From contig DJVQ01000032.1 in NCBI GenBank assembly GCA_002441265.1, positions 1-9,037 of the forward strand: a DNA stretch of 9,037 bases, in the 5' to 3' direction. The stretch is from Syntrophaceae bacterium UBA6252 (lineage in GTDB: Bacteria > Desulfobacterota > Syntrophia > Syntrophales > UBA6807). How positions within the stretch are numbered: position 1 is the first letter of the stretch; each line of letters begins with the position of its first letter. Positions 1 to 7,083 of the stretch are shown here, piece after piece. The notes beneath the pieces are model-generated. The model made no database searches and was not told the origin of the DNA. It saw only the letters and a list, made by a program, of their open reading frames with translations. The position numbers and the translations under genes are program-made.

Positions 1-605
1 CCAAGGGCGAAGTCAAGGGCAAGACCGGCTCGCTGACCGCGCTGCCGATCATCGAGACGCAGGCCGGCGACGTGTCCGCGTTCGTGGCGACCAACGTGAT
101 CTCGATCACCGACGGTCAGATCTTCCTGGAAACCGACCTGTTCTATCAAGGTATCCGCCCGGCCGTGAACACCGGTCTGTCGGTGTCGCGCGTGGGCTCC
201 TCGGCCCAGACCAACGCGATGAAGTCGGTTGCCGGTTCGGTGAAACTGGAACTGGCGCAGTACCGCGAAATGGCGGCCTTCGCGCAGTTCGGTTCGGACC
301 TCGACGCCGCCACCCAGCGCCTGCTGAACCGTGGTGCCCGTCTGACCGAGCTGATGAAGCAGCCGCAATATTCGCCGCTGACCAACGCCGAGATCGTCTG
401 CGTCATCTTCGCCGGCATCAAAGGCTATCTGGACAAGCTGCCGGTGGGTGACGTCGGTCGCTTCGAAGCCGGGCTGCTGACCTTCCTGCGGACCAAGAAG
501 GCCGATCTGCTGCTGTGGATCACCAACGAGGATCCGAAGATCAAGGGTGATGCGGAAGACAAGATCAAGGCTGCGCTGGACGAATTCGCCGCCGACTTCG
601 CCTGA
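1..605 (+). CDS. atpA: F1F0 ATP synthase subunit alpha, C-terminal part (5' end outside window)
   Basis: This is the non-catalytic nucleotide-binding alpha subunit of the F1 head, which alternates with beta around gamma. The reading frame is open from base 3 and gives 200 residues to a TGA at 603-605. That is about the last 40% of a protein usually near 510 residues. Visible landmarks are the stretch LPIIETQAGDVSAFVATNVI, then SITDGQIFLETDLFYQG, the arginine-finger region with SRVGSSAQT, and the helical C-terminal domain containing LAQYREMAAFAQFGSDLD. Walker A lies upstream of the window. It is followed 15 bases later by atpG, the usual proteobacterial order. Codon use (CTG Leu, CGC/CGT Arg, no AGA/AGG) and wording such as VGDVGRFEAGLL fit alphaproteobacteria. 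The gene identity is certain; the family-level taxon is inferred. Confidence 0.98.
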   Translation, partial: KGEVKGKTGSLTALPIIETQAGDVSAFVATNVISITDGQIFLETDLFYQGIRPAVNTGLSVSRVGSSAQTNAMKSVAGSVKLELAQYREMAAFAQFGSDLDAATQRLLNRGARLTELMKQPQYSPLTNAEIVCVIFAGIKGYLDKLPVGDVGRFEAGLLTFLRTKKADLLLWITNEDPKIKGDAEDKIKAALDEFAADFA

Positions 606-620
606 GGGGAGATCTAGGCA

Positions 621-1499
621 ATGCCCAGTCTCAAGGACCTAAAAACCAGGATCGAGTCGGTCAAGTCGACCCGCAAGATCACCAAGGCCATGCAGATGGT
701 GGCCGCCGCAAAACTGCGGCGGGCACAGGAATCTGCAGAAGAGGCCCGCCCCTATGCCGAACGGTTCAACGCCGTGATGGCGGACCTGGCGGCCTCGGTC
801 GGGGGCAGTGATACCGCCCCGAAGCTTCTGCGCGGCACCGGCAGCGACCAGGTTCATCTCCTGGTCGTGATGACGGCGGAACGCGGCCTTTGCGGCGGCT
901 TCAACAGCAACATCGCCAAGCTGGCGCGCAACCATGCGCACCGGCTGCAGGCGCAAGGCAAGACGGTCAAGATCCTCACCGTCGGCAAGAAGGGCCGCGA
1001 CGCCATCAAGCGTGACGTCGGTGACCTTTTCGTCGGCCACGTGGATCTGAGCGAAGTGAAGCGGCTGTCCTACGCGGATGCGCAGGGCATCGCCAAGCAG
1101 GTTCTGACCAGCTTCGACGCCGGCGACTTCGACGTGGCGACGATCTTCTATTCGAAGTTCGTCAACGTCGTCACGCAGGTGCCGACGGCGCAGCAGATCA
1201 TCCCCGCCCAATTCGACCGGGGCGAGGAAGAGACCGCTGCGACTGCGCTCTACGACTACGAGCCGAGCGAGGAAGCCATCCTGGCCGAGCTGCTGCCCAA
1301 GGGCGTGGCGACCGCCATCTTCAGCGCCTTGCTGGAGAACGGGGCCTCGGAACAGGGCGCGCGGATGTCCGCCATGGACAACGCGACCCGCAACGCCGGT
1401 GAGATGATCGACAAGCTGACCATCGAATACAACCGTTCGCGTCAGGCCGTGATCACCAACGAGCTGATTGAAATCATTTCGGGCGCGGAAGCCCTGTAA
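621..1499 (+). CDS. atpG: F1F0 ATP synthase subunit gamma
   Basis: This is the central rotary shaft of F1, which couples c-ring rotation to catalysis in the alpha3beta3 head. At 292 residues it has the usual family length. The N-terminal helix, residues 1-35, carries the signature with STRKITKAMQMVAAAKLRRA. The C-terminal helix, residues 238-292, carries ENGASEQGARMSAMDNATRN and ends in IISGAEAL. These two helices form the coiled-coil shaft. The central Rossmann-like domain contains TAERGLCGGFNSNI. The ATG at 621 is preceded by a purine-rich Shine-Dalgarno stretch at 605-611. The insert with YDYEPSEEAILAELLPKGVA resembles Rhodobacteraceae proteins as I remember them. Only one AGG arginine codon occurs (residue 10), unlike the genes after 2,400. 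It lies between atpA and atpD in the standard operon. Confidence 0.98.
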   Translation: MPSLKDLKTRIESVKSTRKITKAMQMVAAAKLRRAQESAEEARPYAERFNAVMADLAASVGGSDTAPKLLRGTGSDQVHLLVVMTAERGLCGGFNSNIAKLARNHAHRLQAQGKTVKILTVGKKGRDAIKRDVGDLFVGHVDLSEVKRLSYADAQGIAKQVLTSFDAGDFDVATIFYSKFVNVVTQVPTAQQIIPAQFDRGEEETAATALYDYEPSEEAILAELLPKGVATAIFSALLENGASEQGARMSAMDNATRNAGEMIDKLTIEYNRSRQAVITNELIEIISGAEAL

Positions 1500-1519
1500 A
1501 AAGAACCGGAGACGAAACA

Positions 1520-2938
1520 ATGGCAAACAAAGAAGGCAAGATCACTCAGGTGATTGGCGCCGTTGTGGACGTTCAGTTCGACGGCCACCTGCCGCAGATT
1601 CTGAACGCCCTCGAAACCGACAACAACGGCAAGCGTCTGGTGCTGGAAGTTGCGCAGCACCTGGGCGAAGGCACCGTTCGCACCATCGCCATGGACGCCA
1701 CCGAAGGTCTGGTGCGCGGTCAGGCCGTGACGGACACCGGCGAACCGATCTCGGTTCCGGTCGGTAACGCCACCCTGGGCCGCATCCTGAACGTCGTCGG
1801 CGAGCCGGTGGACGAAAAGGGCCCGATCAAGGCGACCGAGCGGCGCGCCATCCACCAGCCGGCCCCTACCTTCGCCGAACAGGCGACCGAGTCGGAAATC
1901 CTGGTCACCGGCATCAAGGTCGTCGACCTGCTGGCCCCCTACGCCAAGGGCGGCAAGATCGGCCTGTTCGGCGGCGCCGGCGTGGGCAAGACCGTTCTGA
2001 TCATGGAACTGATCAACAACATCGCAAAGGTGCACTCGGGCTTCTCCGTGTTCGCCGGTGTTGGCGAACGGACCCGTGAAGGCAACGACCTCTACCACGA
2101 AATGATCGAATCCAACGTTATCAAACCCGATAACCTGGAAGAGAGCCAAGTGGCCCTGGTCTACGGTCAGATGAACGAGCCGCCGGGGGCCCGTATGCGC
2201 GTTGCCCTGTCGGGTCTGACCCTGGCCGAGCAGTTCCGCGACCAGTCCGGGACCGACGTTCTGTTCTTCGTCGACAACATCTTCCGCTTTACCCAAGCGG
2301 GTTCGGAAGTGTCGGCGCTGCTGGGTCGTATCCCCTCCGCCGTGGGTTACCAGCCGACGCTGGCCACGGACCTGGGCGAGCTCCAGGAACGGATCACGTC
2401 GACGGACAAGGGCTCCATCACGGCGGTCCAGTGCGTGTACGTGCCCGCCGACGACCTCACCGACCCCGCCCCGGCGACGACCTTCGCCCACCTGGACGGG
2501 ACCGTCGTTCTTTCGCGGCCGATCGCGGAACTCGGGATCTACCCCGCGGTGGACCCCCTCGATTCGACCTCGAGAATCCTCGACCCCAACGTCCTCGGCG
2601 ACGAGCACTACCAGGTGGCCCGGAGGGTCCAGGTGATCCTTCAGAAGTACAAGGACCTCCAGGACATCATCGCCATCCTCGGTATGGACGAACTTTCCGA
2701 GGATGACAAGCTGACGGTCGGACGGGCCCGGAAGATCCAGCGGTTCCTGTCCCAGCCCTTCTTCGTGGCGGCGCAGTTCACCGGTACGGAAGGCAAGTTC
2801 GTGTCCGTTCCCGACACTGTCCGGGGATTCAAGGAAATCCTTGACGGCAAACACGACGATCTGCCCGAGCAGGCCTTCTACATGGTGGGAGGAATCGAGG
2901 AAGTCATCGAAAAGGCGAAGAAACTGGCGGCAGAATAA
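1520..2938 (+). CDS. atpD: F1F0 ATP synthase subunit beta, hybrid of two source genomes
   Basis: This is the catalytic beta subunit of F1, which makes ATP from ADP and phosphate. All key motifs are present in its 472 residues: Walker A GGAGVGKT at 151-158, the catalytic glutamate in GERTREGND at 182-190, the Walker B region DVLFFVDNIFRFTQAG at 246-261, and the DELSEDD lever at 390-396. GGAG at 1508-1511 precedes the ATG. The frame is intact but the gene is mosaic. Residues 1 to about 285 have alphaproteobacterial wording and codons, with 24 of 26 Leu as CTG and 11 of 13 Arg as CGC/CGT. From about residue 288 the wording is deltaproteobacterial (ILDPNVLGDEHYQVAR, RGFKEILDGKHDDLPEQAFYMVG), with 5 of 17 Leu as CTG and 0 of 9 Arg as CGC/CGT. 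The join lies between Arg270 (2327) and Arg291 (2392). It is most likely an assembly chimera, so this exact protein may not exist in any cell. Confidence 0.97.
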   Translation: MANKEGKITQVIGAVVDVQFDGHLPQILNALETDNNGKRLVLEVAQHLGEGTVRTIAMDATEGLVRGQAVTDTGEPISVPVGNATLGRILNVVGEPVDEKGPIKATERRAIHQPAPTFAEQATESEILVTGIKVVDLLAPYAKGGKIGLFGGAGVGKTVLIMELINNIAKVHSGFSVFAGVGERTREGNDLYHEMIESNVIKPDNLEESQVALVYGQMNEPPGARMRVALSGLTLAEQFRDQSGTDVLFFVDNIFRFTQAGSEVSALLGRIPSAVGYQPTLATDLGELQERITSTDKGSITAVQCVYVPADDLTDPAPATTFAHLDGTVVLSRPIAELGIYPAVDPLDSTSRILDPNVLGDEHYQVARRVQVILQKYKDLQDIIAILGMDELSEDDKLTVGRARKIQRFLSQPFFVAAQFTGTEGKFVSVPDTVRGFKEILDGKHDDLPEQAFYMVGGIEEVIEKAKKLAAE

Positions 2939-2958
2939 GAGACGCGGAGGAACGTGCA

Positions 2959-3366
2959 ATGGCAGAAGAATTGATGCTTGAGATCGCCACGCCGGACCGC
3001 CTCGTCTTCAGCGACAAGGTGGAGATGGTGACGATTCCGGGAGGCGACGGAGAATTCGGCGTACTCATCGGGCATGCTCCGCTTCTCAGCACCGTGAATA
3101 TCGGTGAAATGAACTTCAACAAGGACGGAAAGAAGACCTATTACGCAGTCGGAAAAGGTTATGTTGAAGTGACTTTTCGGAAAGTGACCATGCTTCTGTC
3201 CGCCGCGGAAAGAGCCGACCAGGTGAACAAGGAAAAGGCCAGGAAAAGCAAGGAGGAATCCGAGCAGGAACTGGCCAGGATCACCAGGGAAGACGAGGCG
3301 TACGGGAAAGTGAAGGATGTGCTGGACTGGGCAGAAGCCAGAATGAAAGCGGCGGAGAAGGCCTGA
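2959..3366 (+). CDS. atpC: F1F0 ATP synthase subunit epsilon
   Basis: This is the small stalk subunit that sits on gamma and the c-ring and can restrain ATP hydrolysis. At 135 residues it is normal length. Residues 3-85 are the beta-sandwich domain with LEIATPDRLVFSDKVEMVTI, GGDGEFGVLIGHAPLLSTV and NIGEMNF. Residues 88-135 are charged and helical, as expected for the C-terminal helical hairpin. GGAGG at 2946-2950 lies 8 bases before the ATG and 8 bases after the atpD stop, so the genes are one operon. Five of seven Arg codons are AGA/AGG, which is unlike atpA and atpG and like the genes downstream, so this gene belongs to the second source genome. It is the last cistron before a strong terminator. 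Confidence 0.96.
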   Translation: MAEELMLEIATPDRLVFSDKVEMVTIPGGDGEFGVLIGHAPLLSTVNIGEMNFNKDGKKTYYAVGKGYVEVTFRKVTMLLSAAERADQVNKEKARKSKEESEQELARITREDEAYGKVKDVLDWAEARMKAAEKA

Positions 3367-3423
3367 TCGCCACCGGCGAAACCTTCCTTCTTTTGCACTG
3401 ACGCTTCCGCATCAAGCAAAAGT

Positions 3424-3469
3424 AAACAAGACAGGCCAAGAAGGTGCCGCTTTCTTGGCTTGTTTTTTT
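3424..3469 (+). terminator. Rho-independent terminator of the atp operon
   Basis: An 8-bp perfect stem, GCCAAGAA at 3435-3442 with TTCTTGGC at 3452-3459, encloses a 9-base loop. It is extended below a bulge by AAACAA (3424-3429) pairing with TTGTTT (3460-3465), and seven T residues run from 3463 to 3469. It lies 58 bases after the atpC stop. It separates the ATP synthase operon from the transporter operon, although read-through cannot be excluded. Confidence 0.9.
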
Positions 3470-3487
3470 GGATAATCGCTCAGAGTT

Positions 3488-3493
3488 AAGGAG
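3488..3493 (+). promoter_or_regulatory. Ribosome binding site that sets the transporter start
   Basis: AAGGAG lies 7 bases before the ATG at 3501. The frame is open further upstream, with an alternative GTG at 3444, but that start falls inside the terminator hairpin and would add residues encoded by the terminator. The ATG at 3501 is therefore preferred. A GATAAT box at 3471-3476 could be a -10 element, but I see no convincing -35 at the right distance. Confidence 0.8.
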
Positions 3494-3500
3494 TCCATTC

Positions 3501-5009
3501 ATGGATACGGTAACGAACAAAAAATTCTATATCGGCTTGCTGCTTGCGGTTGTCGCCCTGTGGGTGCTTCAATGGATCGATCCCTCGATGGCGTGGTGCT
3601 CCTCCCATGCCGAGGGGGCCGCGGCCGCAACCGGCGGTCATGGCGATGAAATCGGCAAGCATCTCCCCGTCTGGTCGATTATCCCGTTTGTGGGGATTCT
3701 TCTTTCCATCGCCCTGTGTCCCCTTCTGACACCGCATTTCTGGCACCATCATTTCGGGAAGGTCTCCCTGGGATGGGCGATCCTTTTCGCCGTACCGTTC
3801 TGGTATTTCTACCGGGATGTGGCCGTGTACAACATGCTTCACATCTACCTCATCGACTACATCCCCTTCATCATCCTCCTGTGGGGCCTTTTCACCATCG
3901 CCGGAGGGATCGTCGTCCGCGGGTCCATCAAGGGAACCCCCTTGGTGAACACGATCATGCTCCTCATCGGCACGATCCTCGCGTCGTGGGTGGGCACCAC
4001 GGGGGCGGCCATGGTCATGATCCGGCCGGTCCTCCGGGCGAACAAGAACCGGGAGAACAAGGTCCACGTGGTGTGCTTCTTCATTTTCCTCGTGGCCAAC
4101 ATCGGCGGTTCCCTGACGCCGCTCGGCGACCCGCCCCTCTTCCTGGGATTTCTCCACAACGTGCCGTTTTTCTGGGTCACGACGGCGATTTTCCCCCACA
4201 TGCTTCTCACCTCTCTGATTCTCCTCGCCCTGTTTTTCGTGCTGGACACCTTCTATTACCGCAAGGAACATGAACGGCTGAAGAAGATCGGTCCCCTGGA
4301 GCGCGAACCCGTCCGCGTGGAAGGCCTTTTCAACTTCCTCCTTCTTGGAGGCGTGGTGAGCATGGTTCTCATGAGCGGTTACTGGAAGCCGGGGAGTTTT
4401 ATGGCTTTCGGAGTCCACATGGAATTCCAGAACCTGCTCCGGGACGTGATGATCATCGTCCTCGGGCTTCTCTCCCTCGTGACGACGAAGGCGGAACTCC
4501 GGGAGGCCAACGAGTTCAGCTGGTTCCCCATCCTGGAAGTGGCCAAGCTCTTCGCGGGGATCTTCATGACCATCATCCCCTGCCTGGCAATCCTGAAGGC
4601 GGGCTCGGAGGGGGCGCTGGGGGTGATCATCGAGGTGGTGAAAAATCCGGCCCACTACTACTGGGTGAGCGGAGCCCTTTCATCCTTCCTGGACAATGCG
4701 CCCACGTACCTCACCTTCTACAACCTGGCCTTGGGTAAGCTCGGCTTGACCGAGGCCATGGTGCCCGGGGCCCTCGCCGTCGGTGTTGCCACGACGAACG
4801 CCCATTTCATCTCCTACCTGCAGGCCATCTCCGCGGGGGCGGTCTTCATGGGCGCCAACACGTACATTGGAAATGCCCCGAACTTCATGGTAAAATCCAT
4901 CGCGGAAGAGTCGGGAGTCAACATGCCGAGCTTCTTCGGGTACATGCTGAAGTATTCCCTCCCCATGCTGATTCCCTGCTTCATCATCGTCACCTTTGTG
5001 TTTTTCTAG
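3501..5009 (+). CDS. Multi-helix Na+/H+ antiporter-like transporter (CitMHS / NhaD-like, ion transporter superfamily)
   Basis: This is a polytopic inner-membrane protein of 502 residues. Its hydrophobic segments include roughly 9-26, 57-75, 88-104, 115-137, 148-164, 189-206, 223-248, 275-291, 312-327, 343-364, 420-452 and 484-502. Two superfamily-type re-entrant or unwound-helix regions are visible: NIGGSLTPLGDPPLFLGF at 200-217, and SSFLDNAPTYLTF at 394-406 together with NTYIGNAPNFMVKS at 453-466. Polar Asp and Asn residues in these loops are the usual ion-binding residues. The family is often annotated sodium:proton antiporter or putative citrate transport. The sequence cannot tell Na+/H+ exchange from dicarboxylate transport, though proximity to the ATP synthase genes makes ion exchange more likely. 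A His- and Ala-rich linker (about 35-55) follows the first helix. It is followed after 21 bases by an unknown gene, probably in the same operon. Confidence 0.88.
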   Translation: MDTVTNKKFYIGLLLAVVALWVLQWIDPSMAWCSSHAEGAAAATGGHGDEIGKHLPVWSIIPFVGILLSIALCPLLTPHFWHHHFGKVSLGWAILFAVPFWYFYRDVAVYNMLHIYLIDYIPFIILLWGLFTIAGGIVVRGSIKGTPLVNTIMLLIGTILASWVGTTGAAMVMIRPVLRANKNRENKVHVVCFFIFLVANIGGSLTPLGDPPLFLGFLHNVPFFWVTTAIFPHMLLTSLILLALFFVLDTFYYRKEHERLKKIGPLEREPVRVEGLFNFLLLGGVVSMVLMSGYWKPGSFMAFGVHMEFQNLLRDVMIIVLGLLSLVTTKAELREANEFSWFPILEVAKLFAGIFMTIIPCLAILKAGSEGALGVIIEVVKNPAHYYWVSGALSSFLDNAPTYLTFYNLALGKLGLTEAMVPGALAVGVATTNAHFISYLQAISAGAVFMGANTYIGNAPNFMVKSIAEESGVNMPSFFGYMLKYSLPMLIPCFIIVTFVFF

Positions 5010-5030
5010 GAAAGGGAAAGGAAACGAGCG

Positions 5031-5612
5031 ATGCTGAAATCCTACTATGAGGTCGAGGTTGAAGGGTCCCTGGATCTGATCAAGGGATATGTGCTTGGAT
5101 TCATCGACGGCAGGAAGATCGAAGGAGAGGCGATTTTCGACGAGGAGCATCACGTCGAAAACGAGGGCAAATTCGGCCAGCTCCTCCGTCTGCTCGGCAC
5201 GAAGGGAAAGACGGTGCACGTCATCGTCTGCTGCAACCTCCACGACATGCTGCGGGAGGCCCTCGAGAACAGGAAAAGCAAGCTTCCCGTCACCATCCAT
5301 TCGGTCCGGGAGGTCTTCGGCGCCTCCTTCGATTTTGAGTACAAGACCTTCGCGGAGGAATACGGAAAGGACTTGATAAAGACCTTCGGCAACCTCCCCG
5401 AGGGGCTCGTGATGGATCCCGGGTATGAACCGAAGGAGATCCTGAATCCCGACGCCAAGGGGGTGGAGGCCTACGCGCCCCTTCACCACTATGAGGTCAA
5501 GGCCAAGGGAAGGATCGCGGGGCCGATCCGGCAGGTGATGGACTTCTACGGGCTCGTGGAGCACAACAAGCTCATCGAACTCGGTCCCATCAAGCTCAAG
5601 TACGGAGACTAG
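5031..5612 (+). CDS. Conserved-looking hypothetical protein, soluble, 193 residues
   Basis: I do not recognise a family. The protein is hydrophilic, with no signal peptide or membrane segment, so it is probably cytoplasmic. A purine-rich AAAGGA precedes the ATG at 5031, which is 21 bases after the transporter stop. The two genes are very likely co-transcribed, and a role in transporter function or regulation is a guess from position only. The N-terminus (YEVEVEG, residues 6-12) and C-terminus (YEVKAKG, residues 154-160) share an internal repeat. Identical Tyr, Glu, Val, Gly, Val and Phe occur at a constant 148-residue offset, which suggests two related half-domains. The middle contains a hydrophobic strand, TVHVIVCCNL at 61-70, followed by an amphipathic helix, so an alpha/beta fold is likely. 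Codon use matches its neighbours, which supports real coding. Confidence 0.85.
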   Translation: MLKSYYEVEVEGSLDLIKGYVLGFIDGRKIEGEAIFDEEHHVENEGKFGQLLRLLGTKGKTVHVIVCCNLHDMLREALENRKSKLPVTIHSVREVFGASFDFEYKTFAEEYGKDLIKTFGNLPEGLVMDPGYEPKEILNPDAKGVEAYAPLHHYEVKAKGRIAGPIRQVMDFYGLVEHNKLIELGPIKLKYGD

Positions 5613-5650
5613 GAAAAGCCAAACCCTTCCCCGTTCTCCGGCGTTTTCCG
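5613..5650 (-). repeat. Terminator-like repeat, copy 1
   Basis: This copy shares GAAAAGCC (5613-5620) and a 21-base core (5630-5650, containing CCGTTCTCCGG) with a second copy 282 bases to the right. The core matches at 20 of 21 bases. Read on the minus strand it is a hairpin arm followed by GGCTTTTC, the layout of an intrinsic terminator. Confidence 0.7.
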
Positions 5651-5665
5651 GGGAACGGGGAAGGG
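5624..5665. terminator. Long GC-rich hairpin after the 193-residue gene, probable bidirectional terminator
   Basis: An 18-bp stem with one G-T wobble pairs 5624-5641 with 5648-5665 around the loop CGTTTT. The hairpin starts 11 bases after the stop codon at 5612. On the plus strand no T-run follows. On the minus strand the stem is followed by TTTGGCTTTTCC, closer to a classical terminator for transcripts arriving from speDE. It sits between convergent operons. Confidence 0.65.
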
Positions 5666-5894
5666 GGTCCGTCCCACAGCGGGTAAGCGGACCCTTTGCG
5701 CCCGGGCGAATCCAGCGAAACCCGGGAACGGGGGGACCGTCCTTTCCGGATACAAGACCTTCCTTTACAATCGAAACCTGGAAAAAACCACCGGGGTGAC
5801 CCGGCAGGCGGGGGATATCTGCGGACTTGCGGAGCACGCCAGGCTCGCCGCGAACGCGGCCCCATCAGGTGTGCGCTTCCCCTGAGGAACCGGG

Positions 5895-5937
5895 GAAAAG
5901 CCCCCTCCTCGCCCGTTCTCCGGCGTTTCCCGAGGGG
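5895..5937 (-). repeat. Terminator-like repeat, copy 2, likely first terminator of speDE
   Basis: GAAAAGCC (5895-5902) and the core at 5912-5932 repeat the element at 5613-5650. On the minus strand, CCTCG/CGAGG arms (5907-5911 with 5931-5935) extend past a one-base bulge and are followed by GGGCTTTTC. This gives a moderate intrinsic terminator about 40 bases beyond the speDE stop. The stem is weaker than in copy 1. Confidence 0.6.
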
Positions 5938-5976
5938 TATGGGATGCAGGGGGTTGTGGTTCCGGGGCGCGGCCTG

Positions 5977-7056
5977 TCAGCGGGCCCTTTTGGCTCTGGC
6001 GAAGACCCAGGGACTCAGAAACGAGGGGATCGTCTTTTCCGTGAATTCGCAGTCCGCGAAAAAGCGGTTCAGGACGTCTTCAGTGAACCGCCGTGTCCCC
6101 GTGTCATAGGCGGAGCAGCACTGGAGGGTGATCGTTCCCCCGGGAACGAGGGAATCGCGAATCTTGCGGAAGAGATCCCCCAGGTAGTCCTCCCGGTCCA
6201 TGGCGATGAACGCCTCCGGATTCATGGTGAGATCGTAGACGATGGCATCGTAAACGGCATTGCCGTCAAGAAAGCGGTAAACGTCGTCGCACACCAGGGT
6301 CAGGCGCGGATCTTCGAAGGCCTTTCCGCAGATCATGGGGAGATATTTTTTCGACGCTTCGACGACGTCCCTGTCGATATCCACCAGGGTGACCTTCTCC
6401 GGGCCGTGCTTCAGCAGTTCCCTCAGGGTCCCGCCGTCCCCCCCTCCCAGGACGGCCACGTGCCCGAGGGGCCCGGACCGTTTCGCCAGGGGGTCTATGA
6501 GGCTCTTGTTGTACAGGGAAGCGTCGCTTTCCGCGATCTGGAGATCCTGGTTCAGGAAGAGCATCCTCCCGAAATTCTCGTTTTCGATGATGTCGATCTG
6601 CTGGTACTGGCTGATCTCCGAAAAGATCCGTTTCTGCACATGATACCGGACGTCGAATCCCGGGGCGTCGGCGTTGTTCAGGATCCAGTCGGTCTGGGCG
6701 ACCTCGATGGGATTTCCGCGGCTGATCTCGGCCACCCGGGTGGTTGTCGGCCCCAGGGCGCCGATCAGGTACTGGAGGAGCCGGGCCGTAGGGTCCCTCT
6801 GGGGGGAGCAGGTGAACACGTCGATGGACGCATGCCGCGCTTCCGGGTACGTGTGAATCGCCACGTGGGATTCACTGATCACCGCGATCGTCGTGATCCC
6901 CAGGGGGGAGTAACAGTGGCTCGTGATGTTGACAAAGGTCAGTCCGCATTCCCGGATTCCCTCGGTCAGGATGGCTTCGAGGGCTTCGCGGTCGTTGAGG
7001 ACCTCTTTCCTGCAATGAAGAAACTCGGCAATGATTTGAGTGCCCACGGGCTTCAT
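5977..7056 (-). CDS. speDE: Fused S-adenosylmethionine decarboxylase / aminopropyltransferase (spermidine synthase)
   Basis: This is a two-domain polyamine enzyme of 359 residues in the cytoplasm. Residues 1-120 are a class 1b pyruvoyl AdoMet decarboxylase. Self-cleavage is expected between Glu62 and Ser63 in SESHVAIHTYPE, giving the pyruvoyl group from Ser63. His68 and Cys83 (DVFTC) occupy the same numbers as the catalytic residues of the Thermotoga maritima enzyme. Residues about 130-359 are an aminopropyltransferase with the AdoMet-type fold: GGGDGGTLREL at 204-214, acidic LVDID at 224-228, DDVYRFL at 257-263 and catalytic Asp275 in YDLTMNPEAF. The latter replaces the more usual D-S/T-D-P-x-GPA, and the substrate-gate region reads QIAESDASLYNK instead of the ERDE-x-x-Y-x-E type, so the diamine substrate is not certain. 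SpeD-SpeE fusions are known, including an active one from Syntrophus aciditrophicus. GGGAGGG precedes the ATG. It has its own promoter at 7176-7204. Confidence 0.93.
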   Translation of the reverse strand: MKPVGTQIIAEFLHCRKEVLNDREALEAILTEGIRECGLTFVNITSHCYSPLGITTIAVISESHVAIHTYPEARHASIDVFTCSPQRDPTARLLQYLIGALGPTTTRVAEISRGNPIEVAQTDWILNNADAPGFDVRYHVQKRIFSEISQYQQIDIIENENFGRMLFLNQDLQIAESDASLYNKSLIDPLAKRSGPLGHVAVLGGGDGGTLRELLKHGPEKVTLVDIDRDVVEASKKYLPMICGKAFEDPRLTLVCDDVYRFLDGNAVYDAIVYDLTMNPEAFIAMDREDYLGDLFRKIRDSLVPGGTITLQCCSAYDTGTRRFTEDVLNRFFADCEFTEKTIPSFLSPWVFARAKRAR

Positions 7057-7083
7057 GGTAAGATCCCTCCCTCATCGATTTCA

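Larger units (their letters stand above)
5613..5976. other. Convergent intergenic region of 364 bases without a convincing gene
   Basis: This region contains the hairpin at 5624-5665, a second hairpin pairing GGGTCCG (5665-5671) with CGGACCC (5688-5694), paired CCCGGG hexamers at 5701-5706 and 5721-5726, a small GCCGC/GCGGC hairpin at 5847-5860, and a second copy of the terminator-like element near 5895-5937. GGGAACGGGG occurs at 5651-5660 and again at 5724-5733. Open frames that cross the region have no ribosome binding site, and their translations are Arg- and Pro-rich, as expected of non-coding GC-rich DNA. I recognise no known RNA family here. Confidence 0.6.

Noticed and set aside
1520..2938. 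Natural horizontal transfer or recombination as the origin of the hybrid atpD
   Set aside because: It would need an inter-class crossover at the exact homologous position with each flank keeping its own operon. A chimeric assembly explains the same facts with fewer steps, although it is not excluded without reads.
1442..2959. A 505-residue open frame on the minus strand opposite atpD
   Set aside because: It mirrors a GC-rich gene with strong codon bias. Its translation is His-, Gly- and Arg-rich, resembles no protein, and the plus-strand frame is certain.
3486..4655. A 389-residue minus-strand open frame opposite the transporter gene
   Set aside because: The translation is extremely rich in charged residues and His, with no domain, which is typical of the complement of a hydrophobic gene.
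5665..5726. A riboswitch or known small RNA in the GC-rich hairpins of the convergent region
   Set aside because: The stems are present, but the region lies after genes rather than before them, and I could match no conserved core of a known RNA class.
5743..5771. A plus-strand promoter-like pair (TTTCCG ... TACAAT) in the intergenic region
   Set aside because: The -35 match is poor and nothing recognisable lies downstream in that orientation.
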